From: Finegoldia magna ATCC 53516
GTDB lineage: Bacteria > Bacillota > Clostridia > Tissierellales > Peptoniphilaceae
Reading direction: 5' to 3'
Assembly: GCF_000159695.1 (NCBI RefSeq)
Contig: NZ_CM000955.1
Location: forward strand, 1,528,524 to 1,592,523
DNA length: 64,000 nucleotides
In this document: piece after piece, positions 7,531 through 16,464 of the stretch
How positions within the stretch are numbered: the stretch's first letter is position 1
Layout: the number at the start of each line of letters is the position of its first letter
Translations under genes and position numbers: made by a program
The notes under the pieces: model-generated
Database searches by the model: none
The model's input: only the letters and a program-made list of their open reading frames with translations
Told to the model about the DNA's origin: nothing

Positions 7531-10110
7531 ATGAGTTATACTCCTATGATCAAACAATACAAAGAAATAAAAGAACAAAACAAAGATTGTATATTATTTT
7601 TTAGATTAGGAGATTTCTATGAAATGTTCTTTGAAGATGCATTACTAGCATCCAAGGAACTTGAAATTGTTTTGACACAAAGAGACTGTGGAGAAAACCA
7701 AAAATGTCCAATGTGTGGTATTCCTTACCATGTTAGTGATGTTTATATTAATAAATTGGTATCAAAAGGATACAAAGTTGCTATATGTGAGCAACTAGAA
7801 GATCCCAAATTAGTAAAAGGTTTAGTGAAGAGAGGAATTATTAAAATCTATACTCCTGCTACAGTAATTGAAAATGAGAATTCTGACACTGGAAATTTTA
7901 ATTACTTGATGAGTATTTCAAAAAAATCAAATGAAGTAGCTATTTCGTATATAGACATCTCAACGGGTGATGTTTCATATACTAATTCTACATCTGATGA
8001 TATTTATAAAATAATTGAAAATGAGATTTCAAAAATTACTCCGAAGGAAGTTATATTTAATGATCATGAGTTTTCAGCCAAATCATTAGAAACAATAGCA
8101 ACGAAGTTTTCTATTGTATTGACAACTATTAATAATAGCACTAATGCTTTAGATTTCATTAATAGCAAGATAGAATACGATAATAGCAACAGTGAAACAA
8201 CTAATATTTGTGTTGCGAATTTATTAAAATATGTGTTCAGATATCAAGGGGATTTAGTTCATATCAATAGCTCTAGTAAATATTATATTAATGAATTTAT
8301 GGAGATTGATTCTAATAGCGTTATTAATCTAGAAATTCAAAAAAACTTATACACAAATTCTAAAAATGGTAGTTTGTTCGGAGTATTGAATCATACAAAA
8401 ACATCTATGGGATCTAGACTATTGCATAGTTATCTAGAAAGACCATTGATGGATAAAGAAGAAATTCTAACTAGACAAAGTAGGGTTGAAGAAATTTTTG
8501 AAGATTATGAGTTATTAGTTAATTTAGAAGATAGTCTTGATGGTATATACGATTTGGATAGACTTATAGCTAAATTATCATATAAAAGTGCCAATGCCAA
8601 GGATTTAATTGCTTTAAAAGTTTCTATTGAAAAGATTCCATATTTAAAAACTCTCTTAAATTGCAACAAGAAAAACATACAATTAATAGGAGAAAAATTA
8701 GATGATTTAGGAGACATATACGATTTGATAGACAAATCAATAGTTGATGATCCTCCAGTAACTTTGACAGAAGGAAACTTAATAAAATCTAATTTTTCTA
8801 ATGAATTAGATCAATTGAGGTATAACAGAGTTAACGGAAAAAATGAATTAGTAGAATATGAAATGTCTGAAAAAGATAGGTTGGGAATAAAAAACTTAAA
8901 AATTGTTTTCAATAAAAAACTTGGTTACTTCATTGATGTAACCAAATCTAACTTAAATAAAGTTGGAGATGATTACGAAAAAAGACAAACATTAACAAAT
9001 TCTTCGAGATTTAAAACTAAACAATTAGAAGCAATAGAATCAAAAATTTTAGATTCTGAGGATGAGATATTTGAACTTGAATATAAAATATTTGAGGATA
9101 TTAGAAAAATAATTCTAAAAAATTTATCTAGAATAAAAAAATCAGCTGATTTGATTGCAATCATTGATGTATCAAATTCACTTGCTAAATGTGCTTACTT
9201 GAATAATTATATTAAGCCTGATATCAATACTTATGGATTAATTGATGTACTAGAATCAAGACATCCTATAGTGGAGTTGAGTGTGGGCCAATCTGAGTTC
9301 ATAACTAATGATATTCTAATAGGATCTGGGAAAAATGATATACAGTTAATTACTGGCCCTAATATGAGTGGTAAATCTACGTACCTAAGACAAGTTGCTT
9401 TAATTTGTATATTGAATCAAATAGGTTCATTCGTACCTGCTACTAAGGCTAATATATCGATTGTGGACAAGATTTTTACAAGAATTGGTTCAAGCGATAA
9501 CTTGTTTAAAGGTGAATCTACTTTCATGGTGGAAATGAAAGAAATGAGCAACATTATTAAATATGCAACATCAAATAGTTTATTAGTTTTAGATGAAATT
9601 GGCCGTGGCACATCAACATTTGATGGATTAAGTCTTGCTTGGGCTATCGTTGAATATATTTCAAAGAATATAAAAGCAAAAACTTTGTTTGCAACTCACT
9701 ATCATGAACTTACAGAATTAGAAAAGAAGTTGGATAATCTTATAAATATGAAAGTCGATATAAAAGAAACTAATGACTCTATTATATTTTTAAGAAAAAT
9801 TACTAGAGGTTCAACTGATAAAAGCTATGGTATTGAAGTAGCTGAATTAGCTGGAATGCCAAAGTCTCTTATAAAACGAGCAAAATCAATTTTAAAAGAA
9901 ATTGATAAGGAAGACACTAAAATTGATTTACCAATTGCAGATTTTGCAGTTCCAAACGATGAGAACGATGAAAATAATATTAGTGAATTGGAAAACTTCA
10001 AGGATGAAATTCAAAATATTAACATAAATGAGATTACTCCTCTTCAGTCCCTACAACTGTTGAATGAGCTTGTCATTAAAGCTTCGAAATTAGGTGATAA
10101 AGATGATTAA
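7531..10110 (+). CDS. mutS: DNA mismatch repair protein MutS
   Basis: MutS recognises base mismatches and small loops and recruits MutL. The 859-residue length is normal. It shows the N-terminal mismatch-contact motif with Phe and Glu in GDFYEMFFED, the lever/clamp region, Walker A TGPNMSGKSTYLRQ, the N2/signature STFMVEMKEMSNI, Walker B LLVLDEIGRGTSTFDG, and the ATPase His in ATHYHEL. A C-terminal acidic linker ends in a dimerisation segment (ITPLQSLQLLNELV). It overlaps mutL by 8 bases. Confidence 0.98.
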   Translation: MSYTPMIKQYKEIKEQNKDCILFFRLGDFYEMFFEDALLASKELEIVLTQRDCGENQKCPMCGIPYHVSDVYINKLVSKGYKVAICEQLEDPKLVKGLVKRGIIKIYTPATVIENENSDTGNFNYLMSISKKSNEVAISYIDISTGDVSYTNSTSDDIYKIIENEISKITPKEVIFNDHEFSAKSLETIATKFSIVLTTINNSTNALDFINSKIEYDNSNSETTNICVANLLKYVFRYQGDLVHINSSSKYYINEFMEIDSNSVINLEIQKNLYTNSKNGSLFGVLNHTKTSMGSRLLHSYLERPLMDKEEILTRQSRVEEIFEDYELLVNLEDSLDGIYDLDRLIAKLSYKSANAKDLIALKVSIEKIPYLKTLLNCNKKNIQLIGEKLDDLGDIYDLIDKSIVDDPPVTLTEGNLIKSNFSNELDQLRYNRVNGKNELVEYEMSEKDRLGIKNLKIVFNKKLGYFIDVTKSNLNKVGDDYEKRQTLTNSSRFKTKQLEAIESKILDSEDEIFELEYKIFEDIRKIILKNLSRIKKSADLIAIIDVSNSLAKCAYLNNYIKPDINTYGLIDVLESRHPIVELSVGQSEFITNDILIGSGKNDIQLITGPNMSGKSTYLRQVALICILNQIGSFVPATKANISIVDKIFTRIGSSDNLFKGESTFMVEMKEMSNIIKYATSNSLLVLDEIGRGTSTFDGLSLAWAIVEYISKNIKAKTLFATHYHELTELEKKLDNLINMKVDIKETNDSIIFLRKITRGSTDKSYGIEVAELAGMPKSLIKRAKSILKEIDKEDTKIDLPIADFAVPNDENDENNISELENFKDEIQNININEITPLQSLQLLNELVIKASKLGDKDD

Positions 10111-11986
10111 GTTATTGTCAGAAGATACAATTCAAAAAATCGCAGCAGGTGAAGTTATTGAAAGACCTGTTTCAGTTATAAAAGAGCTAGTTGAAAACTC
10201 TATAGATGCTGGAAGTGATACCATCGTTGTAGAAATTAAAAATGGTGGAAAAGATTTTATATCTGTTAGCGATAATGGTTCTGGAATTGAAAAAAACGAA
10301 ATAGAATTAGCGTTTAAAAGACACTCAACTAGTAAGCTTGAAAAATTTGATGATTTGTATGATATAAGAACATTAGGTTTTAGAGGAGAAGCTCTAGCTA
10401 GTATTCTTGCTGTGAGTAAACTTTCTGTTAGTACGAGAACAAAATCAGAAAAAATTGGGAAGAAAGTTGAGTTTAGAAATTCAAAGGTTATAAGTGAATC
10501 TGATGTTGCAATGAATGTCGGAACTAAAATAGTAATCAAAGATCTGTTTTACAATGTACCTGTAAGAAAAAAGTTTATGAAGACAGACCAGACAGAAGCA
10601 AATCTAATAACAACCACAATGTACAAATTTGCTATTTGCAACACAGATGTTTCTATTAAATACATTAAAGATAATAAGACTTTGTTTGAAACAAAAAAGA
10701 ATTCTTCCATAAGGGAGAATATTATTAACTTATTTGGCACTTCAATGTCCAATAATCTACTAGATATTGATATAAATTCACGAGATTACAAAATCCATGG
10801 CTATATTTCAAATAATAATTTGTATAGAGCTAATAGACAGATGCAATATATATTTCTAAATGGTAGATTTGTTAAATCTGAAGACATTAGAAATACAGTA
10901 GAATCTAATTATAAATCTGTAATACCTAATGGGAGATTTCCGTTATTTTGGCTGTTTTTTGAAATAAATCCTAAGCTTGTAGATGTTAATGTTCATCCCA
11001 ATAAACAAAAAGTTAAAATTTCTATTATTGATGAAATATTGGAAGAACTTAATAAAAAAGTTAGATTTTTATTAGAAAATAATGCAAGCATTGCAAATAT
11101 TAGTCAATCAATTCCTGATGAAGATAAATACAAAGATTTAAGAAGGAATTATTTTGAATCTGATTCTAACTTAACTAACTATAAATACGATAAGGTATCA
11201 GAGCCAACTTTTTCTTATAACCTTTTTAATGATAATTCAAAATTAAGTAATTTTAGAAATATAAAATACAATGATAAGTCAGAAGATATTATCAGAAATC
11301 CAAAAACTACCGAAGATTTTTTTGGTGGTAACAAGATAGTAAATCAAAATAATTTATTTAATAAAGATAGTGAACAGATTAAAGTCGAATCTTCTTTAAA
11401 AAAATATGACAAATTTGATATACTAACAGTTTTATTCAAAACTTATGTTTTAGCTAAGGATGAGTTTGACAGTAAAATATATTTATTTGATCAACACGCA
11501 TGTCATGAGAGAATTAATTATGAAAAACTAACAAAACAAATGCAAGATAAAGAAGTAGTATCACAAAATTTAGCTTTTCCAGTTAATATATCTTTAACTG
11601 ATGATTTAATGGAAATATATGTGAATAACAAGAATATATTTGAAGAATTGGGATATGAAAGTGATGTTTTTTCTGATGATTCCGTAGTTATTCGTGCTGT
11701 TCCTTATTTATTTGGAAATTCAAATGCTGAGTTTTTATTTACTGATATTTTGGATACAATTGCTAAGAATTCAAATGATCCTTTTGACGTAATAGAGTCT
11801 AAAGTAATAAAGAGATCTTGTAAAATGAGCGTAAAAGCCGGTGATACATTAAGTAACTTTGAAATAATTAAACTTTTAGAAGATTTATTTAAGTGCGAAT
11901 ATCCATTAACTTGTCCTCATGGAAGACCCACTTTTATTGAAATGAATGAAAAAGATTTAGAAAAAATGTTTATGAGGATAAAATGA
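10103..11986 (+). CDS. mutL: DNA mismatch repair endonuclease MutL
   Basis: MutL couples mismatch recognition to strand nicking. The N-terminal GHKL ATPase has IAAGEVIERP, ELVENSIDAG, DNGSGI and LGFRGEALASI. The C-terminal dimerisation/endonuclease domain carries DQHACHERINYE (metal-binding DQHAxxExxxxE), the SCKMSVKAGD motif and CPHGRP, so this is a nicking-type MutL as expected in organisms without MutH. An in-frame GTG at 10094 would add MIK. I chose the ATG at 10103, which matches the usual MIKLLSEDTIQKIAAGE start and has AGGTG 6 bases upstream. The product is 627 residues. Confidence 0.97.
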   Translation: MIKLLSEDTIQKIAAGEVIERPVSVIKELVENSIDAGSDTIVVEIKNGGKDFISVSDNGSGIEKNEIELAFKRHSTSKLEKFDDLYDIRTLGFRGEALASILAVSKLSVSTRTKSEKIGKKVEFRNSKVISESDVAMNVGTKIVIKDLFYNVPVRKKFMKTDQTEANLITTTMYKFAICNTDVSIKYIKDNKTLFETKKNSSIRENIINLFGTSMSNNLLDIDINSRDYKIHGYISNNNLYRANRQMQYIFLNGRFVKSEDIRNTVESNYKSVIPNGRFPLFWLFFEINPKLVDVNVHPNKQKVKISIIDEILEELNKKVRFLLENNASIANISQSIPDEDKYKDLRRNYFESDSNLTNYKYDKVSEPTFSYNLFNDNSKLSNFRNIKYNDKSEDIIRNPKTTEDFFGGNKIVNQNNLFNKDSEQIKVESSLKKYDKFDILTVLFKTYVLAKDEFDSKIYLFDQHACHERINYEKLTKQMQDKEVVSQNLAFPVNISLTDDLMEIYVNNKNIFEELGYESDVFSDDSVVIRAVPYLFGNSNAEFLFTDILDTIAKNSNDPFDVIESKVIKRSCKMSVKAGDTLSNFEIIKLLEDLFKCEYPLTCPHGRPTFIEMNEKDLEKMFMRIK

Positions 11987-12927
11987 GAAAAAAATGTATT
12001 GTAATCGTCGGACCTACTGGAGTAGGGAAGACAAGGTTAAGTATTTTTTTAGCAAAAAGATTAAACAGCGAGATTATTTCAGCAGATTCTATGCAAATTT
12101 ATAAGTATATGGATATTGGTACTGCAAAAGTTGAACCAAAATATCAGAAAGAAATAAAACATCATTTGATAGATATAGTTGAACCGAATGAGAATTTTAA
12201 TGTAGAACAATTTCAAAGTCTTTGCATAGATAAAATTGAAGAAATTTCATCTAAAAATAAAATTCCAATAATTGTTGGAGGAACAGGATTATATATCAAT
12301 TCTATAACACATAAATTGGAATTTAACACTGTTAAGTCTGATGAAAAATTAAGACATGAATTGGAAAATATTGCAGAATCACAAGGCAATCAAAAACTCC
12401 ATAAAATGCTGGAGGATTTAGACCCTGAGTCGGCAAGTAAAATTCACAAGAACAATGTGAGACGTGTTATTAGAGCAATTGAAGTATACAAGCTTACTGG
12501 TCATAAATTTAGTGAAATAAACGACAAATTCGATCATTATAACGATGATTATGATTTTTATATAATTGGACTAAATGATGATAGAGAGATCCTTTATGAA
12601 AGGATAAATCAAAGAGTAGATGAGATGATCGATGAAGGCTTTATGGCTGAATGTAAATATATTTATGAATTGACAGATGAAAATTCTCAATCAATTCAAG
12701 CTATAGGTTACAGAGAAGCTTTCATGTATTTGAATAATGAAATCTCTTTTAAAGATATGGTTAATTTAATGAAAAAAAATAGCAGAAAATATGCCAAGAG
12801 ACAATTAACTTGGTTCAGACAAGATGAAAGAATTCATTGGATGAATTTGGAAAATTTTAATAAATTTGAAGATATTGAACAAATTTGTTTGGAAAATTTG
12901 AAAGAATGGTTATATGATAAAAGATAA
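11983..12927 (+). CDS. miaA: tRNA dimethylallyltransferase MiaA
   Basis: MiaA adds the dimethylallyl group to N6 of A37 in tRNAs reading UNN codons, making the substrate for MiaB. The 314-residue protein shows the P-loop GPTGVGKT (10-17), the substrate motif SADSMQIYKYMDIGTAK, GGTGLYI, NNVRRVIRAIEV and QAIGYREA, followed by RQLTWFR. Its start overlaps the mutL stop (ATGA). No hfq follows; in Bacillus and many clostridia hfq sits next to miaA. Confidence 0.97.
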   Translation: MRKKCIVIVGPTGVGKTRLSIFLAKRLNSEIISADSMQIYKYMDIGTAKVEPKYQKEIKHHLIDIVEPNENFNVEQFQSLCIDKIEEISSKNKIPIIVGGTGLYINSITHKLEFNTVKSDEKLRHELENIAESQGNQKLHKMLEDLDPESASKIHKNNVRRVIRAIEVYKLTGHKFSEINDKFDHYNDDYDFYIIGLNDDREILYERINQRVDEMIDEGFMAECKYIYELTDENSQSIQAIGYREAFMYLNNEISFKDMVNLMKKNSRKYAKRQLTWFRQDERIHWMNLENFNKFEDIEQICLENLKEWLYDKR

Positions 12928-14188
12928 AATAAAAGAATGGTATGATGTAGATGATTTTAGCTATGATACAGTCATAGAAAGTAATAATCAACTATCAGAT
13001 AAATTTAAAGAATTGGAAAATTTGGAGTTTGTTAATCAACTTAAGGTTTTGAAAGCTTTCCAAGATAATAAGTTACAAGCTACTGATTTTGCATCAACAA
13101 CTGGATATGGATATGGAGATGTTGGAAGAGATAAATGTGAAGCGATTTTTAGGGATATTTTTAAGGCAGAAGACTGCCTTGTTAGACCTTCAATTGCTTC
13201 TGGAACTCACGCATTGAGCTTGTTAATGAAAGGCGTATTATTGCCTGGAGATAAGTTATTATATATTACGGGTTTGCCTTACGATACATTACAAGAAGTG
13301 ATAGGCATTGAAGGCAATTCTCCTTGTAATTTAAGGGAGTATGGGATTGACTTTGACTATGTTGATTTGGTAGATAATAATATAGATTTAGAAGCTGTAG
13401 AATCTAAAGTAGACTCTTCGGTAAAAATGATTGCTATTCAAAGGTCAACAGGATATAGCTTAAGAAATGCTATAAATATTGAACAAATTGAAAAAGCAGC
13501 TAAATTTATCAAAGAAAAATTTCCTGAAATTATCATCATGGTTGACAACTGTTACGGAGAGTTCACTGAATACAAAGAGCCTATTGAAGTTGGATGTGAT
13601 GTTATTGCTGGATCTTTGATAAAAAATCCAGGTGGAGGAATAGCTCTTTCTGGTGGATACATTGCTGGTAAAAAGTCTATTATTGATAGGGTAGCGAATA
13701 CTTTAACAGCACCAGGAATAGGGAAGGAAGTAGGTATAACTTTTGGTACTACAAGAAATACATTACAAGGATTATTTTTAGCTCCTAAAATTACGATAGA
13801 AGCTATGAAATCGGCATTATTATTTTCTCACGTATTTAAAAAATTAGGATTTAAAACAATTCCTGATGTAGAAGATAAAAGAAGTGATATAATTTGTGCG
13901 ATTATTCTAAAAAACGAAGAAAGAGTTGTAGAATTTTGTAGATCAATTCAAGAGTCATCTGTCGTAGATTCACACGTAGTTCCTTATCCTTGGGATATGC
14001 CAGGATATGATGATAAAGTTATAATGGCATCAGGAAGCTTTATAGATGGTTCTAGCATAGAGATTTCAGCTGATGGTCCATTAAGAGAACCTTATGTCGC
14101 TTATTTTCAAGGATCACTGAGTTATAATCAAGCATTACTTGCTTGTATGAAAGTTGTTAAGAATTTAAAAAATAAAAATTTAATTTAA
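12914..14188 (+). CDS. PLP-dependent enzyme, methionine gamma-lyase family (YnbB / 'aluminium resistance' type)
   Basis: Fold-type I PLP protein of the Alum_res family (YnbB in Bacillus), often annotated as a methionine gamma-lyase family protein; the true substrate is not established. The 424 residues contain the cofactor site with D211 (IIIMVDNCYGEF) and the Schiff-base Lys K237 in GSLIKNPGGGIALSGGYIAG, plus STTGYGYGDVGRD and RPSIASGTHA near the N terminus. It overlaps miaA by 14 bases. The link with miaA fits Firmicutes (miaA-hfq-hflX-ynbB), with hfq and hflX missing here. A strong two-way terminator follows. Confidence 0.9.
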   Translation: MIKDKIKEWYDVDDFSYDTVIESNNQLSDKFKELENLEFVNQLKVLKAFQDNKLQATDFASTTGYGYGDVGRDKCEAIFRDIFKAEDCLVRPSIASGTHALSLLMKGVLLPGDKLLYITGLPYDTLQEVIGIEGNSPCNLREYGIDFDYVDLVDNNIDLEAVESKVDSSVKMIAIQRSTGYSLRNAINIEQIEKAAKFIKEKFPEIIIMVDNCYGEFTEYKEPIEVGCDVIAGSLIKNPGGGIALSGGYIAGKKSIIDRVANTLTAPGIGKEVGITFGTTRNTLQGLFLAPKITIEAMKSALLFSHVFKKLGFKTIPDVEDKRSDIICAIILKNEERVVEFCRSIQESSVVDSHVVPYPWDMPGYDDKVIMASGSFIDGSSIEISADGPLREPYVAYFQGSLSYNQALLACMKVVKNLKNKNLI

Positions 14189-14194
14189 AATGAC

Positions 14195-14235
14195 AAAAGC
14201 CCTCTAATTATTGTGATAATTAGAGGGCATAGTTT
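14195..14235. terminator. Bidirectional terminator between ynbB-like gene and lexA
   Basis: A perfect 13-bp stem (14199-14211 with 14216-14228) and a 4-base loop, flanked by AAAA (14195-14198) on the left and TTTT (14232-14235) on the right. It can end the + strand operon and lexA on the - strand. Confidence 0.93.
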
Positions 14236-14238
14236 TAT

Positions 14239-14865
14239 TTAATAAATTGTTCTGTATAAACCAATAACTTTTCCTAAAATTTCTACATCTTTTACAATAA
14301 TAGGATACATAGTTGAATTTGAAGGTCTTAATTCAATATGATCTGAATGTCTGTAAAATCTTTTAACTGTTGCTGATTCGTCCATTAATGCAACGACAAT
14401 ATCACCATTGTTTGCAGTATTTTGTTTGCGAACAATTATTTTATCGCCGTTTAATATTCCATCTTCAATCATAGATTCTCCTTGGACTTTCAAAATAAAT
14501 ACTACACCTTGTGATGTATATTCAATAGGAAGAGGAAATGTATCTTCGACATTTTCTATGGCCAAAATTGGCATTCCAGCTTGAACTTTTCCAACAATAG
14601 GAACATCTATAGTCTCTTTTTTTATTTCGTTTTCTTGTTCTTCATAAACACTATCTATAATTTCTAAGGCTCTATTTTTTAAAGGATCTCTTCTTAAATA
14701 ACCCTTCATTTCTAATTTCAAAATATTATTATGAACAGTTGATGTAGAATTGATATTCAAACTATCACCAATTTCACGAATAGCAGGGGGATATCCTTTG
14801 TAATCTATATATCTTTTTATAAATTTTAATATTTCTATTTGCTTAGAGGTTAAATCATCGTACAT
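14239..14865 (-). CDS. lexA: SOS repressor LexA
   Basis: LexA represses SOS genes and cleaves itself when stimulated by RecA filaments. The 208-residue protein has an N-terminal winged helix-turn-helix (YPPAIREIGDSLNINSTSTV, about 25-44), the Ala-Gly cleavage site A96-G97 in VGKVQAGMPI, and the catalytic Ser131 (QGESM) and Lys168 (ATVKRF). It is divergent from the yneA-like gene, the same arrangement as lexA-yneA in Bacillus. The ribosome site is AGGAG upstream of the ATG. The SOS boxes described below are its probable targets. Confidence 0.97.
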   Translation of the reverse strand: MYDDLTSKQIEILKFIKRYIDYKGYPPAIREIGDSLNINSTSTVHNNILKLEMKGYLRRDPLKNRALEIIDSVYEEQENEIKKETIDVPIVGKVQAGMPILAIENVEDTFPLPIEYTSQGVVFILKVQGESMIEDGILNGDKIIVRKQNTANNGDIVVALMDESATVKRFYRHSDHIELRPSNSTMYPIIVKDVEILGKVIGLYRTIY

Positions 14866-14894
14866 TAATATACTCCTTTTCTATTCTTTTCTTG

Positions 14895-14932
14895 ATTATA
14901 TCATATTTCTTCAAGAAATGAAACATTTGTTT
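14895..14932 (-). promoter_or_regulatory. Putative lexA promoter with degenerate SOS-like palindrome
   Basis: On the - strand an extended -10 (TGATATAAT; hexamer at 14895-14900) has no clear -35. Upstream at 14921-14932 is the palindrome AAAC-N4-GTTT, which keeps the AAC/GTT core of the Gram-positive SOS box (GAAC-N4-GTTC) but not its outer bases. It could be an autoregulatory site; the match is weak. Confidence 0.4.
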
Positions 14933-14961
14933 TCTTTTTTAATAGAACATAAAAATTTTTG

Positions 14962-14990
14962 TTGACATATAAGAACGTATGTTGTAGAAT
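14962..14990 (+). promoter_or_regulatory. Sigma-A promoter of the yneA-like gene
   Basis: Consensus TTGACA (14962-14967), exact 17-base spacer, TAGAAT (14985-14990). One SOS box fills most of the spacer and a second sits just past the expected start site, so LexA binding should block RNA polymerase. Confidence 0.85.
14973..14984 (+). promoter_or_regulatory. SOS box 1 (LexA operator) in the yneA-like promoter spacer
   Basis: GAAC-GTAT-GTTG differs from the Gram-positive consensus GAAC-N4-GTTC at one position and lies between the -35 and -10 boxes. Confidence 0.8.
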
Positions 14991-14999
14991 AAAACCATA

Positions 15000-15011
15000 G
15001 AACATATGTAC
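15000..15011 (+). promoter_or_regulatory. SOS box 2 (LexA operator) downstream of the yneA-like promoter
   Basis: GAAC-ATAT-GTAC has one mismatch to GAAC-N4-GTTC, and its inner ATAT matches the common core. Its centre is 27 bases from the centre of box 1. Confidence 0.75.
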
Positions 15012-15039
15012 AGAAAATAGTTTCTGAACGGGAGGAAAT

Positions 15040-15351
15040 ATGAAAAAATATAAAATTACAAATAAGTTCAAATTTTTTAGATTTATATCGATTTGTTTTG
15101 TAGCATTGTGTTTGATGACTCTAGTATTAACGTCTAATCTTAGTTACGGTAATTACGAGAATCAAGAATATAGCACTGAGTATTATATCGTAGAACCATC
15201 AGATTCATTATGGAAAATTTCTACAAAATTCAAACCAGATAATATGAGTACAAGACAATTCATATCAATAATAAAACAATATAATCGATTTATAGAAGGT
15301 AGCTCAATTAAAGTAGGCGAACATTTGAACATACCTTTAATAAATAAATAA
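15040..15351 (+). CDS. yneA: YneA-like SOS cell-division inhibitor (membrane anchor + LysM)
   Basis: The small 103-residue protein has a basic N terminus, one membrane segment (about 13-34) and a C-terminal LysM domain (about 46-101: YYIVEPSDSLWKIS ... VGEHLNIP). Size, layout, divergent position beside lexA and two SOS boxes at its promoter all match Bacillus YneA, which delays division during DNA damage. LysM would bind peptidoglycan outside the membrane. Sequence identity outside LysM cannot be judged by eye, so the symbol rests on architecture, regulation and position. The ribosome site is GGGAGGAAAT. Confidence 0.82.
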   Translation: MKKYKITNKFKFFRFISICFVALCLMTLVLTSNLSYGNYENQEYSTEYYIVEPSDSLWKISTKFKPDNMSTRQFISIIKQYNRFIEGSSIKVGEHLNIPLINK

Positions 15352-15391
15352 GATACTGTTATACTCCTAATACTATCTAATAACAGTAATG

Positions 15392-15425
15392 AAGATCAAG
15401 CACATGTCTTGATCTTTTTGTTTTT
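15392..15425 (+). terminator. Terminator of the yneA-like gene
   Basis: A 9-bp stem, AAGATCAAG (15392-15400) with CTTGATCTT (15408-15416), followed by TTTGTTTTT. It lies between two convergent genes. Confidence 0.88.
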
Positions 15426-15426
15426 C

Positions 15427-16407
15427 TTAGCTATTGTTTTTTAAATCGTTGTTTAAGGTATTAAGTGGATTTTTATTTACTGCACTTCTTAAACTGTTAT
15501 TATCTACATGGGTGTATATTTGTGTGGTTGACACTGATTCATGTCCTAAAATTTCTTGCAGTACTTTTATATCGACATTACCATACTGATACATTAAAGT
15601 GGCTGCTGTGTGACGTAATTTATGAACACTGTATATACTTGTGTCAAATCCACCAGCTTTTAAATAATGTTCAATTCTGTACTGTATAGCACGATTACTC
15701 ATTCTATTTCTTTTTTTACTAATAAATAGAGCGTCATTATCTATTTCTGGTCTTATTTTAAGATAATTGTCTAAAGCATCTAAACACATATCATTTAGAT
15801 AAACAGTTCTTTCTTTGTTTCCTTTACCGATAACTCTCAATGTATTTGTTTTTATATGATCAATATTTATGCTGCTAAGCTCAGATAGTCTCATTCCACA
15901 GTTTAAAAATAATACTGTAATACAATAATCACGAGCTTTTATTTCTTCATCTTTTTCACGTAATATAACTTTAAGTAAATTTAATGATTCATCAAGCGTG
16001 AGATATACTGGTTGTCTAATATTTTTTTTCGGCGAATCTAAAAGTTCTGCAGGGTTTATTATATCTAATTTTCTTATATTGATAAGATACTTATAAAAAG
16101 TTCTTATACTAGAAGTTTTACGGCTACGTGTAGATGAACCATTGGATCTGTTATGGTCTAAAAATCCCATAAAAGAGTGCAAATCAATAACATCGATATT
16201 TTTGAAAAAATTCAAATCTACATCAGAAGAATCAATCTTAACAATATCATCAAATGATTTTAATTTTATATTTTGCTTACGCGCTATAATGTATTTAATC
16301 ATTAAATTGATATCGTAAGCATATTCTTTAACTGTGTTTGACGAACGTCCTTTAATAGTTTCTAAGTAGTCTAAAAAGTCCATAAGTATCATAGGATAGC
16401 TATTCAT
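15427..16407 (-). CDS. Tyrosine recombinase, XerC/XerD-like
   Basis: Site-specific recombinase of 326 residues. The N-terminal SAM-like core-binding domain spans about 5-115 and the catalytic domain follows. The full active set is visible: R173 (NCGMRLSEL), K198 (GKGNKER), H262 and R265 (HKLRHTAAT), H289 (LGHES) and Y298 (QIYTH). It may be the chromosome dimer resolvase XerC or XerD, which have lengths near 300, or a dedicated invertase; sequence alone does not decide. It is not next to phage genes. The ribosome site is GGAGGTACT before the ATG. A strong promoter and a 13-bp-arm palindrome lie just upstream. It is convergent with the yneA-like gene. Confidence 0.9.
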   Translation of the reverse strand: MNSYPMILMDFLDYLETIKGRSSNTVKEYAYDINLMIKYIIARKQNIKLKSFDDIVKIDSSDVDLNFFKNIDVIDLHSFMGFLDHNRSNGSSTRSRKTSSIRTFYKYLINIRKLDIINPAELLDSPKKNIRQPVYLTLDESLNLLKVILREKDEEIKARDYCITVLFLNCGMRLSELSSINIDHIKTNTLRVIGKGNKERTVYLNDMCLDALDNYLKIRPEIDNDALFISKKRNRMSNRAIQYRIEHYLKAGGFDTSIYSVHKLRHTAATLMYQYGNVDIKVLQEILGHESVSTTQIYTHVDNNSLRSAVNKNPLNTLNNDLKNNS

Positions 16408-16431
16408 AGTACCTCCAAAATCTACAACCTC

Positions 16432-16461
16432 AATGTCACAAAATTATTATTTTGTGACATT
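16432..16461. repeat. Palindrome in the recombinase leader (13-bp arms, 4-base spacer)
   Basis: A perfect inverted repeat: AATGTCACAAAAT (16432-16444), TATT, ATTTTGTGACATT (16449-16461). On the - strand it starts a few bases after the -10 box, near the expected transcript start, and ends about 25 bases before the recombinase ATG. It could be an operator, an mRNA hairpin, or a recombinase-type site (11-bp arms with an 8-base centre). Confidence 0.85.
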
Positions 16462-16464
16462 ATA

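Noticed and set aside
10132..10539. 135-codon open frame on the - strand inside mutL
   Set aside because: It is antisense to the highly conserved GHKL ATPase region of mutL, has no ribosome site and no recognisable domain; it is a shadow of codon bias.
14941..14952. A third SOS box near 14944 (GAACATAA...)
   Set aside because: Only the left half-site GAAC is present; the right half is AT-rich and does not match GTTC.
15427..16407. Prophage or integrative element suggested by the tyrosine recombinase
   Set aside because: No phage genes, tRNA target or att repeats are seen nearby, and all neighbours are core genes in good order.
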